The notes below the pieces were generated by a model. That model made no database searches. It was not told where the DNA came from and saw only the letters and a list, made by a program, of their open reading frames with translations. Shown piece by piece: positions 8,087 through 17,249 of a stretch of 53,598 nucleotides of DNA. The translations under genes and the position numbers were made by a program. Position 1 is the first letter of the stretch; each line of letters begins with the position of its first letter. Source of the stretch: Nostoc sp. CHAB 5844 (GTDB lineage: Bacteria; Cyanobacteriota; Cyanobacteriia; Cyanobacteriales; Nostocaceae); assembly GCF_020829595.1 (NCBI RefSeq), contig NZ_JAIVFW010000053.1, positions 1 to 53,598 of the forward strand. Direction: 5' to 3'.

Positions 8087-9871
8087 TTAGCGAAGAGTGA
8101 TGAGCGGTACACCTAACCAGCCAGCAAAATTTTCTTTTTGGATGGCATTAGGATGGTTGACTGGAACTATTTGATACTTACTGGGACGTGGTGCAGCAAG
8201 AGTGACAGAACAGGTACGCAGTTCATCTTGATGAAAAACTGTTACCTGAATAATGTCGTTTGGTTGGTAATCTTTTAAGCGATCGCTTAGTTGATGAGAT
8301 GTTACACGTATGCCGGCAATAGCTAGTAACTCATCCCCTGCATCAATTCCTGCTAATTGTGCAGGGGAACCGAATTCGACAAACTTCACAATTTCCCGCC
8401 CATTCTCGGTGTTTAACCTCAAACCAAAGTAAGGTTCTTCTTCTTTGTCCACAATTACCTGTAAGCCAAAAGGTTCTAAGTACTGATTAAAAGGCAATTC
8501 TTCAGTGCTATTAATATAGCTGTTAAAGAAGCCAGTCAAATCCATGTCTGCTACAGATTCAATAACTTCCTGCAATTGTTCTGGAGTGTAACCAATTTCT
8601 TGTTTACCAAACTTGCGCCACATTTGCCGCATCACATCATCCAGGGAACGCTGATTGCCAGATCGCTCTCTAATCAGCAAATCTAGCAATAAAGACACCA
8701 TTTCTCCCTTCAAGTAGTAGGAAATTTGGGAATTACTGCTATTAGCATCTGGGCGATAGAGTTTAATCCAAGCATCAAAACTTGACTCGGCAAGTGATTG
8801 CACTTTCCGCCCTGGTGTGGTCAAAAATCTAGAAATTTCCTTACTCCAATTATGAAAATATGATTTAGCATCATAAATTCCTGCCCGCAAAGGAATCAGC
8901 AAATCATAGTAACTGGTAGTTCCTTCACAGAACCACAAAGAAGATGTATAGTTTTCCCGGTCGTAGTCAAAAACTTCTAAAGCTTTTGGGCGAATGCGTT
9001 TAACATTCCATAAGTGAAAGAACTCGTGTGCCACAAGTTGGATGAAGCGATCGTATTTATCTGCTGAGCTAAAACCAAAACGCTGATAAATTAAGGAGCA
9101 ACAGTTTTTATGCTCCAAACCTCCATAAGCTTGGGCAAACAAATGCAGTAGAAATACATATCTTTCGTAAGGCAAACCGCCAAACATCTGTGCTTCTACG
9201 TGAATAATTTTTTGAATATCGGCAATTATTCTTTGTGCTTGGTAATTTCCTTGCCCCCAAATAGCCAGTTCATGAGGTTTTCCTAAAACTTCAAAGTGGT
9301 ATAACTTGTGATAACCAATTTCAAAGGGACTATCTACAAGAGTATCAAAATCGACAGCATAAAAAGTAGAGGACTGTCCCTCAACTGAGGGTAAAGCAGT
9401 AGTCACTCGCCATTCAGGATGCGGCGGCACAATAGTAACTTGAATTGGTAGCCCTTCACAACCTCGTAATCTAAAGAACAGCGCCGCGCCGTTGAAATAA
9501 CCGTGGGTGCTATCCAAATGGTTTGTCCGTACCGATAGCTCATTGGCAAATATGCGGTAACGCACCGTTAATTCAGATATACCGTTTGTATTTACCTGCC
9601 AGTGATTTTTACTGATTTTACGCCAAGTCAAAGGCTGCTCTCCCGCAAAGGCAGCAAAATCTTGTAAATTTTTGGCGTATTCCCGCACTAAGTAGGAACC
9701 TGGTGTCCACACGGGCATTTTCAAATCTAATGTTGGGGATGAATGATTAACAAGCTGCAAGCTTACCTCAAACAGATGGGTTTCTGGTTGGGGCATTGCT
9801 ACCAGGTAATGAATCGTCGGCACGGTTTCCTTAACGCCAATTTCGAGACGAGGTGCTGTTGCTTCAGTCAT
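8087..9871 (-). CDS. M61-family metallopeptidase with PDZ domain
   Basis: About 594 residues from ATG 9871; the upstream start at 9922 adds an atypical leader. The N-terminal beta-rich part is followed by the catalytic domain with GGLEHKNC, the zinc motif HEFFH in VAHEFFHLWNVKRIRP (about residues 282-286), and the third ligand Glu in FCEGTTSYYD. A PDZ domain occupies about 475-550 (IVKFVEFGSPAQLAGIDAGD). These are the marks of glycyl aminopeptidase-like M61 enzymes. No signal peptide is evident, so it is likely cytoplasmic. Confidence 0.9.
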   Translation of the reverse strand: MTEATAPRLEIGVKETVPTIHYLVAMPQPETHLFEVSLQLVNHSSPTLDLKMPVWTPGSYLVREYAKNLQDFAAFAGEQPLTWRKISKNHWQVNTNGISELTVRYRIFANELSVRTNHLDSTHGYFNGAALFFRLRGCEGLPIQVTIVPPHPEWRVTTALPSVEGQSSTFYAVDFDTLVDSPFEIGYHKLYHFEVLGKPHELAIWGQGNYQAQRIIADIQKIIHVEAQMFGGLPYERYVFLLHLFAQAYGGLEHKNCCSLIYQRFGFSSADKYDRFIQLVAHEFFHLWNVKRIRPKALEVFDYDRENYTSSLWFCEGTTSYYDLLIPLRAGIYDAKSYFHNWSKEISRFLTTPGRKVQSLAESSFDAWIKLYRPDANSSNSQISYYLKGEMVSLLLDLLIRERSGNQRSLDDVMRQMWRKFGKQEIGYTPEQLQEVIESVADMDLTGFFNSYINSTEELPFNQYLEPFGLQVIVDKEEEPYFGLRLNTENGREIVKFVEFGSPAQLAGIDAGDELLAIAGIRVTSHQLSDRLKDYQPNDIIQVTVFHQDELRTCSVTLAAPRPSKYQIVPVNHPNAIQKENFAGWLGVPLITLR

Positions 9872-10321
9872 TTGTAGTAGTAGACAGGAGTGATAAGTTA
9901 TGAGTTTATAGTTATTAGTCAATAATTAATAGTCAATGGAGGGACTTTGTAAAGAACTAGGAATAAAATAGTCTAAAAGTGAGATTTTGAAAAAATTTAC
10001 AATTAATTAATATTTTATAGTTGATGTGAAAGTTTCAGGTCTTTTTATCCATAATTAATTAATTTTTCCTACCTAGGATGTGTTTCCAGCATTCTTAATG
10101 CTTAGAAGTTTTTCATCCGCAATAGTCAATAGACCTGATTTCAAAACTTGTAACTCAATACTTAATGCTTAACGCGATCGCGAAAAGTTGCCTATGCGGT
10201 TTCTGCCGTTTAAAATTTCGTCAAGGCTTTCCTGACAATGGCAACAGCTGTTAGTGGTAACGTTAGCCAGCCTCTGGCCTGAAGAACTTATGTATAGTGA
10301 TTTCGGCAACTCGACCCAAAA
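9872..10321. other. 450-bp spacer between the M61 peptidase and the Crp-type gene
   Basis: No gene recognised. It contains AT-rich promoter-like sequence upstream of the peptidase, a HIP1-like site near 10174 and an overall lack of coding periodicity. No terminator with a T-run was found after the Crp-type gene. Confidence 0.5.
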
Positions 10322-11005
10322 TTAGACTTTGCCTGCCAAATTCATCAATTGCTTGAAGTTAACCAAGTGAATGATGTTATTAACATTGTCAATTGTGATC
10401 CATCCTTTTTCATGTAGTTTTTCCATGATTTTGGTGGTTTCCTCTACTCCGATTTCTGTCACTTCTGCCAGATCTTTAAAGGGAATATTAAAAATTTCTT
10501 TACCTTGTTCTGATTCTTGTCCATAACTTTCGCCCAAACTGACTAAGGTGTGAGCCAGTTTCACAGCTGGTGGTGAAGAGCGGATTTGTAGGCGCTGGTT
10601 AATTTGCCGCAATCTTCGCACCATCAGTTGCAACATCCGATGATGTAATTGTGGATCTTTAAACAAAATTTGAATAAAACGCTCACGAGAAATGCTGAGT
10701 AACTTTACAGGCGAAAGGGCAATGACATCAGTGGAACGCGGAGATTCATCTAAAATTGCCATTTCTCCAAAAAAGTCACCCCGACCCAAAATTGCTATAG
10801 CAACAGAATCATCGCCAGAGGTACGGCGGACTTTAACCCAGCCAGATACCACAAAGTAAACTGCATTACCCCAGGCATCTTCCATTAACACGGCTCGTCC
10901 TATGGGATATTCGTGATCAATTGCAACGTTGAGCAGCCATTCTAAAGTTTGTGGGTTGGCTGTACTCAGCAAGGGGAAAAGTTCACTAAAAACCTCAGTC
11001 TGCAT
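10322..11005 (-). CDS. Crp/Fnr-family transcription regulator
   Basis: 227 residues. Residues ~18-130 form a cyclic-nucleotide-binding fold (GRGDFFGEMAILDESPRSTD is the phosphate-binding-cassette region, with Gly-Glu and Arg-Ser present as in cAMP binders). The C-terminal ~75 residues form a winged helix (FKDLAEVTEIGVEETTKIM). It is not NtcA: the N-terminus and recognition helix differ. The intact PBC residues make cAMP binding possible, as in cyanobacterial SYCRP1. It lies 205 bp downstream of patU on the same strand. Confidence 0.85.
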   Translation of the reverse strand: MQTEVFSELFPLLSTANPQTLEWLLNVAIDHEYPIGRAVLMEDAWGNAVYFVVSGWVKVRRTSGDDSVAIAILGRGDFFGEMAILDESPRSTDVIALSPVKLLSISRERFIQILFKDPQLHHRMLQLMVRRLRQINQRLQIRSSPPAVKLAHTLVSLGESYGQESEQGKEIFNIPFKDLAEVTEIGVEETTKIMEKLHEKGWITIDNVNNIIHLVNFKQLMNLAGKV

Positions 11006-11210
11006 GAAATATCTGTAAAAAATGAATTTAATAATGGAAAATTAACTTAACTACTATAAGTTTTAAAACCGTTACCATAGTATTAATACATATAAAAAAT
11101 GTAAAAATTTAAACTAACAATCTATGGTTTATCGGACTAATGTTCTTCTACAACATAGCAATTCTGTCAGGGATCGAAATCAGCGGTTTTACTGACCCAA
11201 TTGTGATTTA

Positions 11211-12416
11211 TTATTTGCTGATTGAATCGTTATTTGCTGTGAGTACTTTAACTTGTTGGTCTAAATTTTCTACTATGCGATTTAAAGCATCTAAAGCATC
11301 GGATTGCTCTGGTGTCAGGCTAGAGTTGAGTAGTAGTCTTTGATGTATTTCTTGTAATTTATAGCTGAGTTGTTGAGAAATGCCCAAGACATCGCGGCTA
11401 AGACGAGCTAACTGTTGTTGTTGATAAAACTTTAAGGCTGCTCCCCGTAATACTTGTAGTGTTGCTTCTTCACCATAAATTCCTGGCATCACTCGCAAGC
11501 GTAATAACAAACGGTTTTGTTGATATACACATTCTTTTTCTATTTGTTTTGGTTCTGTAATTGTGGTAACAGGTAGGCCAGCAAATCGCTTTAATTCATT
11601 AAGTACGCCTTGAAAAACTGACAGAGGCAAATTGTCTAATACAGACTGCAAAACACCATTATCACTCCAGAGTATTCTACCTTTGTAAGGTTGTCTTTCT
11701 AAATACAAGCGACCAATTCCGCCACCCAGAACTCGTCCTAGTAATTCTTCTAGTAGTTTCTTGGGTGGGAGTGATGCTAACACTTCTACAGGTGTTGATA
11801 GTTCTGGCGTAGGGACTGGCAGGATATTTAAATTAGTTGTAAGTGCTGCTTCGGTAACTTCTTGTTTGAGCTTCTGCACTAAAGCAGAAAGGTTGGGTTC
11901 TGGAAGCGGGGGAAAATTTGTTAATTTTTGAGCATTCTGAGGAGTTTCTCTGTGCGCCACCATTGATGCTGGTGGTTGCTGTTGATGTGGAGATGAGGTG
12001 ATGTCAGAGTGATGGAGTTGCTCTTGGTTTAGGGCAAAGTCTGCTTGATAGTTGACTGTTTTAATACCTGAGCTAAGTGTATTTTTATAGTTGAGGTAGG
12101 CTGAGAGTATACTGCGGTGGCTGTCAGTGGCAATTTCTTGAATCACCATTGTGCAGTTGATATAAGACAAGATCCGATTCACGTAATCTAATGCACCGCT
12201 GTCTTGTGAATGCACCATACCGAGGAGTAATTTGTTGCCTTCTAATCTAAAGGGCAAAATTTGGTGGTACAGACAAGCTTCAAAAGAGAGGAGATGATCA
12301 ATTAGCTGAAATACTTGTTCACGATCGCTTTCTTGCTCTAAGTTTACCGATATATTCGATAGTACTTGCTGCCCACTCGCTTCGGTATCCTTTGGTTTGT
12401 CCTCTGAAGACAACAT
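11211..12416 (-). CDS. patU: PatU-like heterocyst patterning protein
   Basis: 401 residues. The N-terminal ~110 residues (FQLIDHLLSFEACLYHQILP) form one domain, a low-complexity linker with many Gln/Pro/Thr runs to ~200, and the C-terminal domain (PPKKLLEELLGRVLGGGIGR onward) resembles the part found in patterning proteins encoded with hetZ. PatU acts with HetZ in controlling heterocyst frequency. In Anabaena PCC 7120 the gene is split into patU5 and patU3; here it is a single intact frame. It follows hetZ by 239 bp on the same strand. Identification rests on position and remembered similarity. Confidence 0.75.
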   Translation of the reverse strand: MLSSEDKPKDTEASGQQVLSNISVNLEQESDREQVFQLIDHLLSFEACLYHQILPFRLEGNKLLLGMVHSQDSGALDYVNRILSYINCTMVIQEIATDSHRSILSAYLNYKNTLSSGIKTVNYQADFALNQEQLHHSDITSSPHQQQPPASMVAHRETPQNAQKLTNFPPLPEPNLSALVQKLKQEVTEAALTTNLNILPVPTPELSTPVEVLASLPPKKLLEELLGRVLGGGIGRLYLERQPYKGRILWSDNGVLQSVLDNLPLSVFQGVLNELKRFAGLPVTTITEPKQIEKECVYQQNRLLLRLRVMPGIYGEEATLQVLRGAALKFYQQQQLARLSRDVLGISQQLSYKLQEIHQRLLLNSSLTPEQSDALDALNRIVENLDQQVKVLTANNDSISK

Positions 12417-12655
12417 AGGTTTGATTTTTTAAACTTTCCTTATATTTTATTTGGCTCTAAGTTAGTTGGCAGTAAATAAATATACTTTGTTATCTTGTTA
12501 AAAGTTAAATTAATTACTCTCAGTAAGATGATGCTCTATTAAATGGCTCAAGAAGCAGAAAGAAAGGTTGCTCTCCCAAGTGCGTCCTGCAAAGTCCCAA
12601 ATCAACTGCTTTTTGCTTAATGAGCGTGTTTATGAAGATTAATTGCGATCGCTTA

Positions 12656-13852
12656 TTATACTCCTTTTTCTTCGGTTCTCAACGATTGGGCTGCAAGATA
12701 GATTTTTGTCCATTCTCCCATTGCTTGATGGCTTTTGAGATTTAACTGTTGGGCTACAGTTTCAATGGAATTGCCAGCTTTGCGTAAATCTAATACTTGC
12801 CGCCCAATCGGAGTTAACTTTTGATAAAGTTGCTGCCATTGGCTGGGTGTGAGTCCCAAATTATGTTCTTCTAAGGAAATTGATAGCCAGCTATTGACTA
12901 GTTCGGGTTTACCTTTGAGGGCAAAGACACGGACTGCATGGTAGCTGATTTTTTCGCGCAGGCGGTAGATTTCCCGAATCGGTTTGTTGAGTTGCTTGGC
13001 AATCTCATCTTGAGATTTACCTTGGAGATATAGCCGCAGCCAAGCTACTGCTTCTTGTCCGAGATTTTCTTGTAAGTAGTCGGCAAAATCTGTTTGTACA
13101 GATTGCCGCATTGACTGTTGTTCTTCTAGTTGTTGTGCTTCTTGATATTCGGAGATCGCTTGCGTGTCTACCAAGTTAACGCGATTGTCACTGTCATCGG
13201 TAAGAATTTCTTCGGAAACAAGTCTCACCATGTCACTACCTGGTACTTGAGTTAAGCCACCACGCTGAGTCCGACGTAAGTAATTGACAAACCTGTACAC
13301 GAGTAAGGGTTGATTGCGTACTGGTCGCAAAGCATACTCTTCTATACTGGCAAACAGTAGTGTATCTTGCAGTCGTCTGTCGTTAGTAAATTCTGCAATG
13401 CAAGCCATTTGCTGTTGCATATAATTATCGTTTTGCAGTAATTCTTGGATGACTTCTTGTAATACATCCATAACACTACGTTGGCGATCGCGGCTTAGTG
13501 CTATCCAAGTTTGAATTTTATTCCGTAAGCTAACTAAACTCCCCAATCGAGTGATTAAGTTGCGATAAGCACGTTCTCTACCAATTCCCAAGTAGCGTTG
13601 ACGTAAAATTTTCCAGCGATACTCCATCGCTTGCTTGCTAATCTCAAGTTCTTTAGGGTCTAATAATTCAAATCGTTTTAAGTCTTTACCCAAAAGCCAT
13701 AGAACAATACTCTCCCTCACAGATGCACTTTGTTCTGGAGTCTCTACAGCCAAGCGCTTACGCCAATACTGCGCCAGTTTCTCTGCATCTGTTGCCATAG
13801 TGAGATTGCGCTCCTCAAAACCCTGTCGTAAAGTTTGCATCACAACCCCCAT
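12656..13852 (-). CDS. hetZ: heterocyst differentiation regulator HetZ
   Basis: 398 residues, close to the ~400 of known HetZ. The chain is all-helical and charged, with a putative helix-turn-helix near residue 280 (GKSQDEIAKQLNKPIREIYR) and a second helical repeat near 360 (AGNSIETVAQQLNLKSHQAM). HetZ is required early in heterocyst development, downstream of HetR and acting on hetR expression. ATG alternatives exist at 13840 and 13798; the start is uncertain. Nearly 800 bp without a gene precedes it, as expected for a developmentally controlled gene. Its presence implies a nitrogen-fixing filamentous strain. Confidence 0.88.
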   Translation of the reverse strand: MGVVMQTLRQGFEERNLTMATDAEKLAQYWRKRLAVETPEQSASVRESIVLWLLGKDLKRFELLDPKELEISKQAMEYRWKILRQRYLGIGRERAYRNLITRLGSLVSLRNKIQTWIALSRDRQRSVMDVLQEVIQELLQNDNYMQQQMACIAEFTNDRRLQDTLLFASIEEYALRPVRNQPLLVYRFVNYLRRTQRGGLTQVPGSDMVRLVSEEILTDDSDNRVNLVDTQAISEYQEAQQLEEQQSMRQSVQTDFADYLQENLGQEAVAWLRLYLQGKSQDEIAKQLNKPIREIYRLREKISYHAVRVFALKGKPELVNSWLSISLEEHNLGLTPSQWQQLYQKLTPIGRQVLDLRKAGNSIETVAQQLNLKSHQAMGEWTKIYLAAQSLRTEEKGV

Positions 13853-14661
13853 TCGTCACTCTTAACATATTGGCTGGCAGTTGTCCATGAATCGGTCACT
13901 TTCATGAAGACAATTCAGCGATTCTATTCTTATTACGTTTTTATTTGCGAACTTTATGCAGAAGATTTCACTTTGAGGTTTTGGCTTTTATTCTCTGATT
14001 ACTAAAAATTCTAGTATTGAGAAATTTGTCTCTATCTCGGAAATATTTTAATTTTTGTAAACTTTTATTCAAGAAACTCAAAAAGTATATTTGTCCAAAA
14101 CTGATAAGGACAAAGTTGCGATTGAGGTTCAGTTAGTAAAAACTGAAAGTTTACACTTCTGCAAAAGAACTAGTGGAATTTACCCATGTCCAGACGTGAT
14201 TTTAAGGAAATAAGTTTCACCTACTAGAGTCTTTTTTTAGGCATCGGGTAATTATGTAATTTTTCTTATCAATCTCGACTAATTTGCTGAAATTTATCTG
14301 TAGTTTTCACTGCTGAAAGCCATAAGTTACAGTCAACTCCTTAATTTTATCTATATATTTAAAAATTTTTTGAGAGAGTAAAGCGATCGCCAACACTATA
14401 ATTTTCTTAAAATCCAATGCTATGGATAATGAAATTTTTTATTAATTTATCTTCAAATTTGCTAATTATCCCTGCAAGTAATTTGTCAGGTGCTGAAGGT
14501 CATAGTTGTGGCTGACACCGATCACAATTAAATAGACTTAAATTGCGACAACATTTCTAGCAAAAAGTCAATAGTCTAGTCTCAATTATTAATCATTGAT
14601 TAGTAGTGGGACTGTAGACTTTTGACTTTAGCTGTGTGCTTAATAGCTGATGAATCTAACT
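13853..14661. promoter_or_regulatory. long upstream region of hetZ, no gene seen
   Basis: About 800 bp of AT-rich sequence between ccmK4 and hetZ, both read leftward. I see no coding frame. In Anabaena, hetZ has a distant HetR-dependent start site; I looked for the HetR inverted repeat (GAGGGG...CCCCTC type) and found no convincing copy. It probably carries both the end of the ccmK transcript and several hetZ promoters. Confidence 0.5.
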
Positions 14662-15018
14662 CTATCGTCCGTTAGAAGACCTGACGATGGGATTTTCTAC
14701 AGAGTCTCGATACTGTTGAACTTGATCTGTATAAGCGATTGGTAAAACAGCTTCGACGTTTTCATGGGGACGTGGAATTATTACCCAAGATTCTAATGTT
14801 CCACCATAAACATTTTCTGCTGCTTCCACACCGGCAGCCATCGCGGTTTTCACTTCCGAAACATCTCCGCGAATATTTACTGTAAAACGTGCGCTACCAA
14901 CTCGGATATAACCAACGAGAGTAACTCGTCCAGCTTTTACCATCGCGTCTGCTGCTGCTAGTACAGCAGGAAAACCTTTAGTTTCCAACGAACCAACGGC
15001 TTGTAGTGACATTAGCAA
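14662..15018 (-). CDS. ccmK4: carboxysome shell hexamer protein CcmK4
   Basis: 118 residues, one bacterial-microcompartment (BMC) domain: [20 protein letters not shown] at the start, [20 protein letters not shown] in the middle and [15 protein letters not shown] at the end. These match CcmK4, a minor carboxysome facet protein whose pore tunes metabolite passage. A short tail after residue 100 ([13 protein letters not shown]) extends past the usual end. ccmK3 lies 82 bp upstream on the same strand, the normal satellite locus away from the main ccm operon. The second Met (residue 3) may be the true start. Confidence 0.93.
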   Translation of the reverse strand: MLMSLQAVGSLETKGFPAVLAAADAMVKAGRVTLVGYIRVGSARFTVNIRGDVSEVKTAMAAGVEAAENVYGGTLESWVIIPRPHENVEAVLPIAYTDQVQQYRDSVENPIVRSSNGR

Positions 15019-15100
15019 TCTCCTGTATAAATAAACGTATGTGGTAACGCTACAAGTTAATTGTAGAAAGCTTCGTTACAGATTTTAATGGCAAAATCTT

Positions 15101-15412
15101 TTAGAAGATACGGAAAGGTTCGGATTTTTCGGTGAAGTGGATTGGTAGTATCGTTTCCACATTTTCCGGGGGATTAGGAACTATATAATAGGTGATTACT
15201 GTTTCAGCCTTTACTTGCTCCCCAGCATTAATACCTTGTTCAACAGCTCTGTTTACTTCAGCAACTTGTCCTCGGACAGCGACAACAAAGCGGCCACTTT
15301 CTGCTAGACCATAATATACCAGCGTGACTGCGGCAGATTTCACCATTGCATCTGCTGCGGCTAACACAGATGGAAAACCTAGAGTTTCGATTACGCCAAC
15401 CGCCATTGGCAT
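15101..15412 (-). CDS. ccmK3: carboxysome shell protein CcmK3
   Basis: 103 residues with a single BMC domain: [20 protein letters not shown], then VTLVYYGLAESGRFVVAVRG and IVPNPPENVETILPIHFTEK. The YYGLAE and NPPEN variants distinguish CcmK3 from the other CcmK proteins. CcmK3 does not form hexamers alone and is known to assemble with CcmK4 into mixed hexamers that may cap or gate the shell. Gene order ccmK3-ccmK4 is as in other beta-cyanobacteria. Confidence 0.92.
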   Translation of the reverse strand: MPMAVGVIETLGFPSVLAAADAMVKSAAVTLVYYGLAESGRFVVAVRGQVAEVNRAVEQGINAGEQVKAETVITYYIVPNPPENVETILPIHFTEKSEPFRIF

Positions 15413-15495
15413 GGCATTAGCTCCTGAGACACTAAATAAGTAATTTTTATTCTACGAGGGTTTTGCTCCAATTGTGACATTGGAACTTACTTTAA

Positions 15496-16065
15496 TTAAG
15501 GTAGTGGAATTCCCGCAGAGCGAATGGCAAGTTTGACAATACCTTTAACCACATCACTGACTGTTGCGTTTCCCAAAGACTGACCCCACTTTACAAGTTT
15601 TGCCTTGATTGTCGGGTTGTTTTGAGCTTGAGTTACTATATCTTTTGCGACTTGCTCTTGTGCAACATCAACAGTCATACCTTGCTTTTGTAGCTGCTCA
15701 ATCAAGTCTTGAATTTGGGCGGCTGCCTGAGCCAAATCCTGACTCATATTAATATAATCGCCTTGAATATAGTTACCACCATCCGTGTTGATAGACTCAT
15801 AGTAGTGTCCACCACCTGTATTGATTGTGCGATCGCCACTCATTTTATTCTTCTCTCCAATTTTTCCCAGCGCTTCAGCAGCATAGGAGCGTACATTTGC
15901 CTCTGTATCACTTAAAGCTTTCGATAGTGCAGGAATAGCTTCCTCGTTACATATTTTACCTAAAGCTTTAGCCGCACTGCACCGAACGCTGAAGTCTGGA
16001 TCTGTAAGTAGAGCATTACACAAAGACGAGATAGCCAGAATTTTGTAGTCAGGATTTGTGATCAC
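15496..16065 (-). CDS. HEAT-repeat protein with cyanobacterial signalling-type C-terminal tail
   Basis: 189 residues from GTG 16065. Residues 8-70 are two HEAT repeats (SVRCSAAKALGKICNEEAIP and NVRSYAAEALGKIG). Residues 75-110 are a Thr/Gly/Asn-rich beta segment (GDRTINTGGGHYY, GGNYIQGDYINMSQ). Residues 110-189 are helical and end in IRSAGIPLP. The GDRTIN to IPLP module recurs, as I recall, at the ends of many multidomain cyanobacterial signalling or conflict proteins. The gene starts 2 nt after the GTPase stop but in another frame, so translation is probably coupled. Its HEAT array could continue that of the GTPase; a frameshift split is the alternative. Confidence 0.7.
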   Translation of the reverse strand: MITNPDYKILAISSLCNALLTDPDFSVRCSAAKALGKICNEEAIPALSKALSDTEANVRSYAAEALGKIGEKNKMSGDRTINTGGGHYYESINTDGGNYIQGDYINMSQDLAQAAAQIQDLIEQLQKQGMTVDVAQEQVAKDIVTQAQNNPTIKAKLVKWGQSLGNATVSDVVKGIVKLAIRSAGIPLP

Positions 16066-16067
16066 TA

Positions 16068-16946
16068 CTAGCCTTTTATCTCTGTTTCCTGACTACCAAT
16101 CATACCCAAAGCCTCAGCTGCGTTACGACGAACTTCAGGATTTTGATCCGCAGCTAGTAGATCACATAGAAAAGGGATTGCTTTCTCATCGCCGATTTTA
16201 CCAAGTGCCAATGCTGCTGCTGCACGGACTTGAGCATCTTCAGCTTGAAGAGATTCTATCAATAAAGAAATTCTGACCTCCGACGATTTCTGAGTATCTT
16301 CTATTGACTGACTCGCTTCCGTAAAACCATTTCCAGACAAGACGATAACTTTTTCATTTTTGTTATCAACTGCAACAGCCGAAACATTATTAGCAACTGC
16401 TACACCAGCGTGTTTTGCTATTACTTTCCGAAGAAGTTCTGTTCTCTTCTGGAGAGCAATTGCATATTGTGATGGTTCAACATAATCGGAGAAAGTAAAA
16501 ACAATTGTTGAGCGTTCCCAAACTTTTGAACCAAGTTTCTCTGAGATTATTTTAATAGCTCTTTTCTCATCACCACTGACTCTAGATTCCGGGAGGATAC
16601 TTACAAAAAGAAATGAGTCAGACTGCTCTACTATCTGGCGTATAGCATCCAGGTATCTTTCTTCTTGTTCATCATCACCGATACCTGGAGTATCTACGAT
16701 ACTCAGTTGAGCCTTGCCGACTGTGAAAGAGTACTTTTCTACCTTTGCTGTTACTGGTTCATAGTTACCGACTGGAGCAATTTTTCTACCCCCCAGGCTG
16801 TTAATCAAACTAGACTTGCCTGTACCAGTACGTCCAATAACAGCGATTTGAAACTGCTGCTTATGCTGTGGTTCCCGTTTACTTTGAAGTTCTTCGAGCA
16901 GTTTCTCTACACCAATTTTGTCTACACTAGCCCAAGCTGGAGACAT
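16068..16946 (-). CDS. small GTPase with C-terminal HEAT repeats
   Basis: 292 residues. A P-loop GTPase fills ~30-210: G1 GRTGTGKSSLINSL (38-51), Thr near 66 for G2, and G3 DTPGIG (85-90). The G4 position reads FTFSDYVEP, so the usual (N/T)KxD is degenerate. From ~225 there are two HEAT-like repeats (QVRAAAALALGKIGDEKAIP, EVRRNAAEALGMIG). The G domain resembles the AIG1/IRG-like class, often linked to stress or defence, but the exact subfamily is not clear. The next gene begins 2 nt downstream. Its 5' end is duplicated in tandem upstream. Confidence 0.75.
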   Translation of the reverse strand: MSPAWASVDKIGVEKLLEELQSKREPQHKQQFQIAVIGRTGTGKSSLINSLGGRKIAPVGNYEPVTAKVEKYSFTVGKAQLSIVDTPGIGDDEQEERYLDAIRQIVEQSDSFLFVSILPESRVSGDEKRAIKIISEKLGSKVWERSTIVFTFSDYVEPSQYAIALQKRTELLRKVIAKHAGVAVANNVSAVAVDNKNEKVIVLSGNGFTEASQSIEDTQKSSEVRISLLIESLQAEDAQVRAAAALALGKIGDEKAIPFLCDLLAADQNPEVRRNAAEALGMIGSQETEIKG

Positions 16947-17056
16947 ACTTGTTAGCCTAGTTTTTACTTAGATTGTACAGTTTTTTTACACCAATTTTGT
17001 CTACACTAGTCTAAGCTGGAGGCATACTTATTAGCCTAGTTTTTATTCATATTGTA
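16899..17056. repeat. 79-bp tandem duplication over the GTPase gene start
   Basis: Copy 1 is 16899-16977 and copy 2 is 16978-17056; by hand alignment they differ at 9 of 79 positions with no gaps. Copy 1 contains the GTPase start codon and its first codons. Copy 2 keeps an ATG but reads MPPA and then a stop, so it is a dead second 5' end. The upstream promoter or binding-site sequence is therefore doubled. Confidence 0.9.
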
Positions 17057-17249
17057 GCGTAATCAGCCTTGAAAGTAATCACAGTATACATACTAAGTTT
17101 AAATGTATTATTTATTTATAAATTGGAAATAACAGAGTGTACTAAAATTGATCGCTTCTCAACTTCTTTCATCAAATTTGGCTGAATTATTTGTGATTCG
17201 TCACAATCAGCAATACATAAGGGTAGCACAACATTGTAAACTATAAGTT

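Noticed and set aside
11140-11343. 67-codon plus-strand frame at the patU 3' end
   Set aside because: More than half overlaps patU on the opposite strand and there is no ribosome site; no independent evidence.
13853-14661. HetR-type inverted repeat upstream of hetZ
   Set aside because: Searched by eye for the GAGGGG...CCCCTC core; only weak partial matches near 14240 were seen, not enough to claim.
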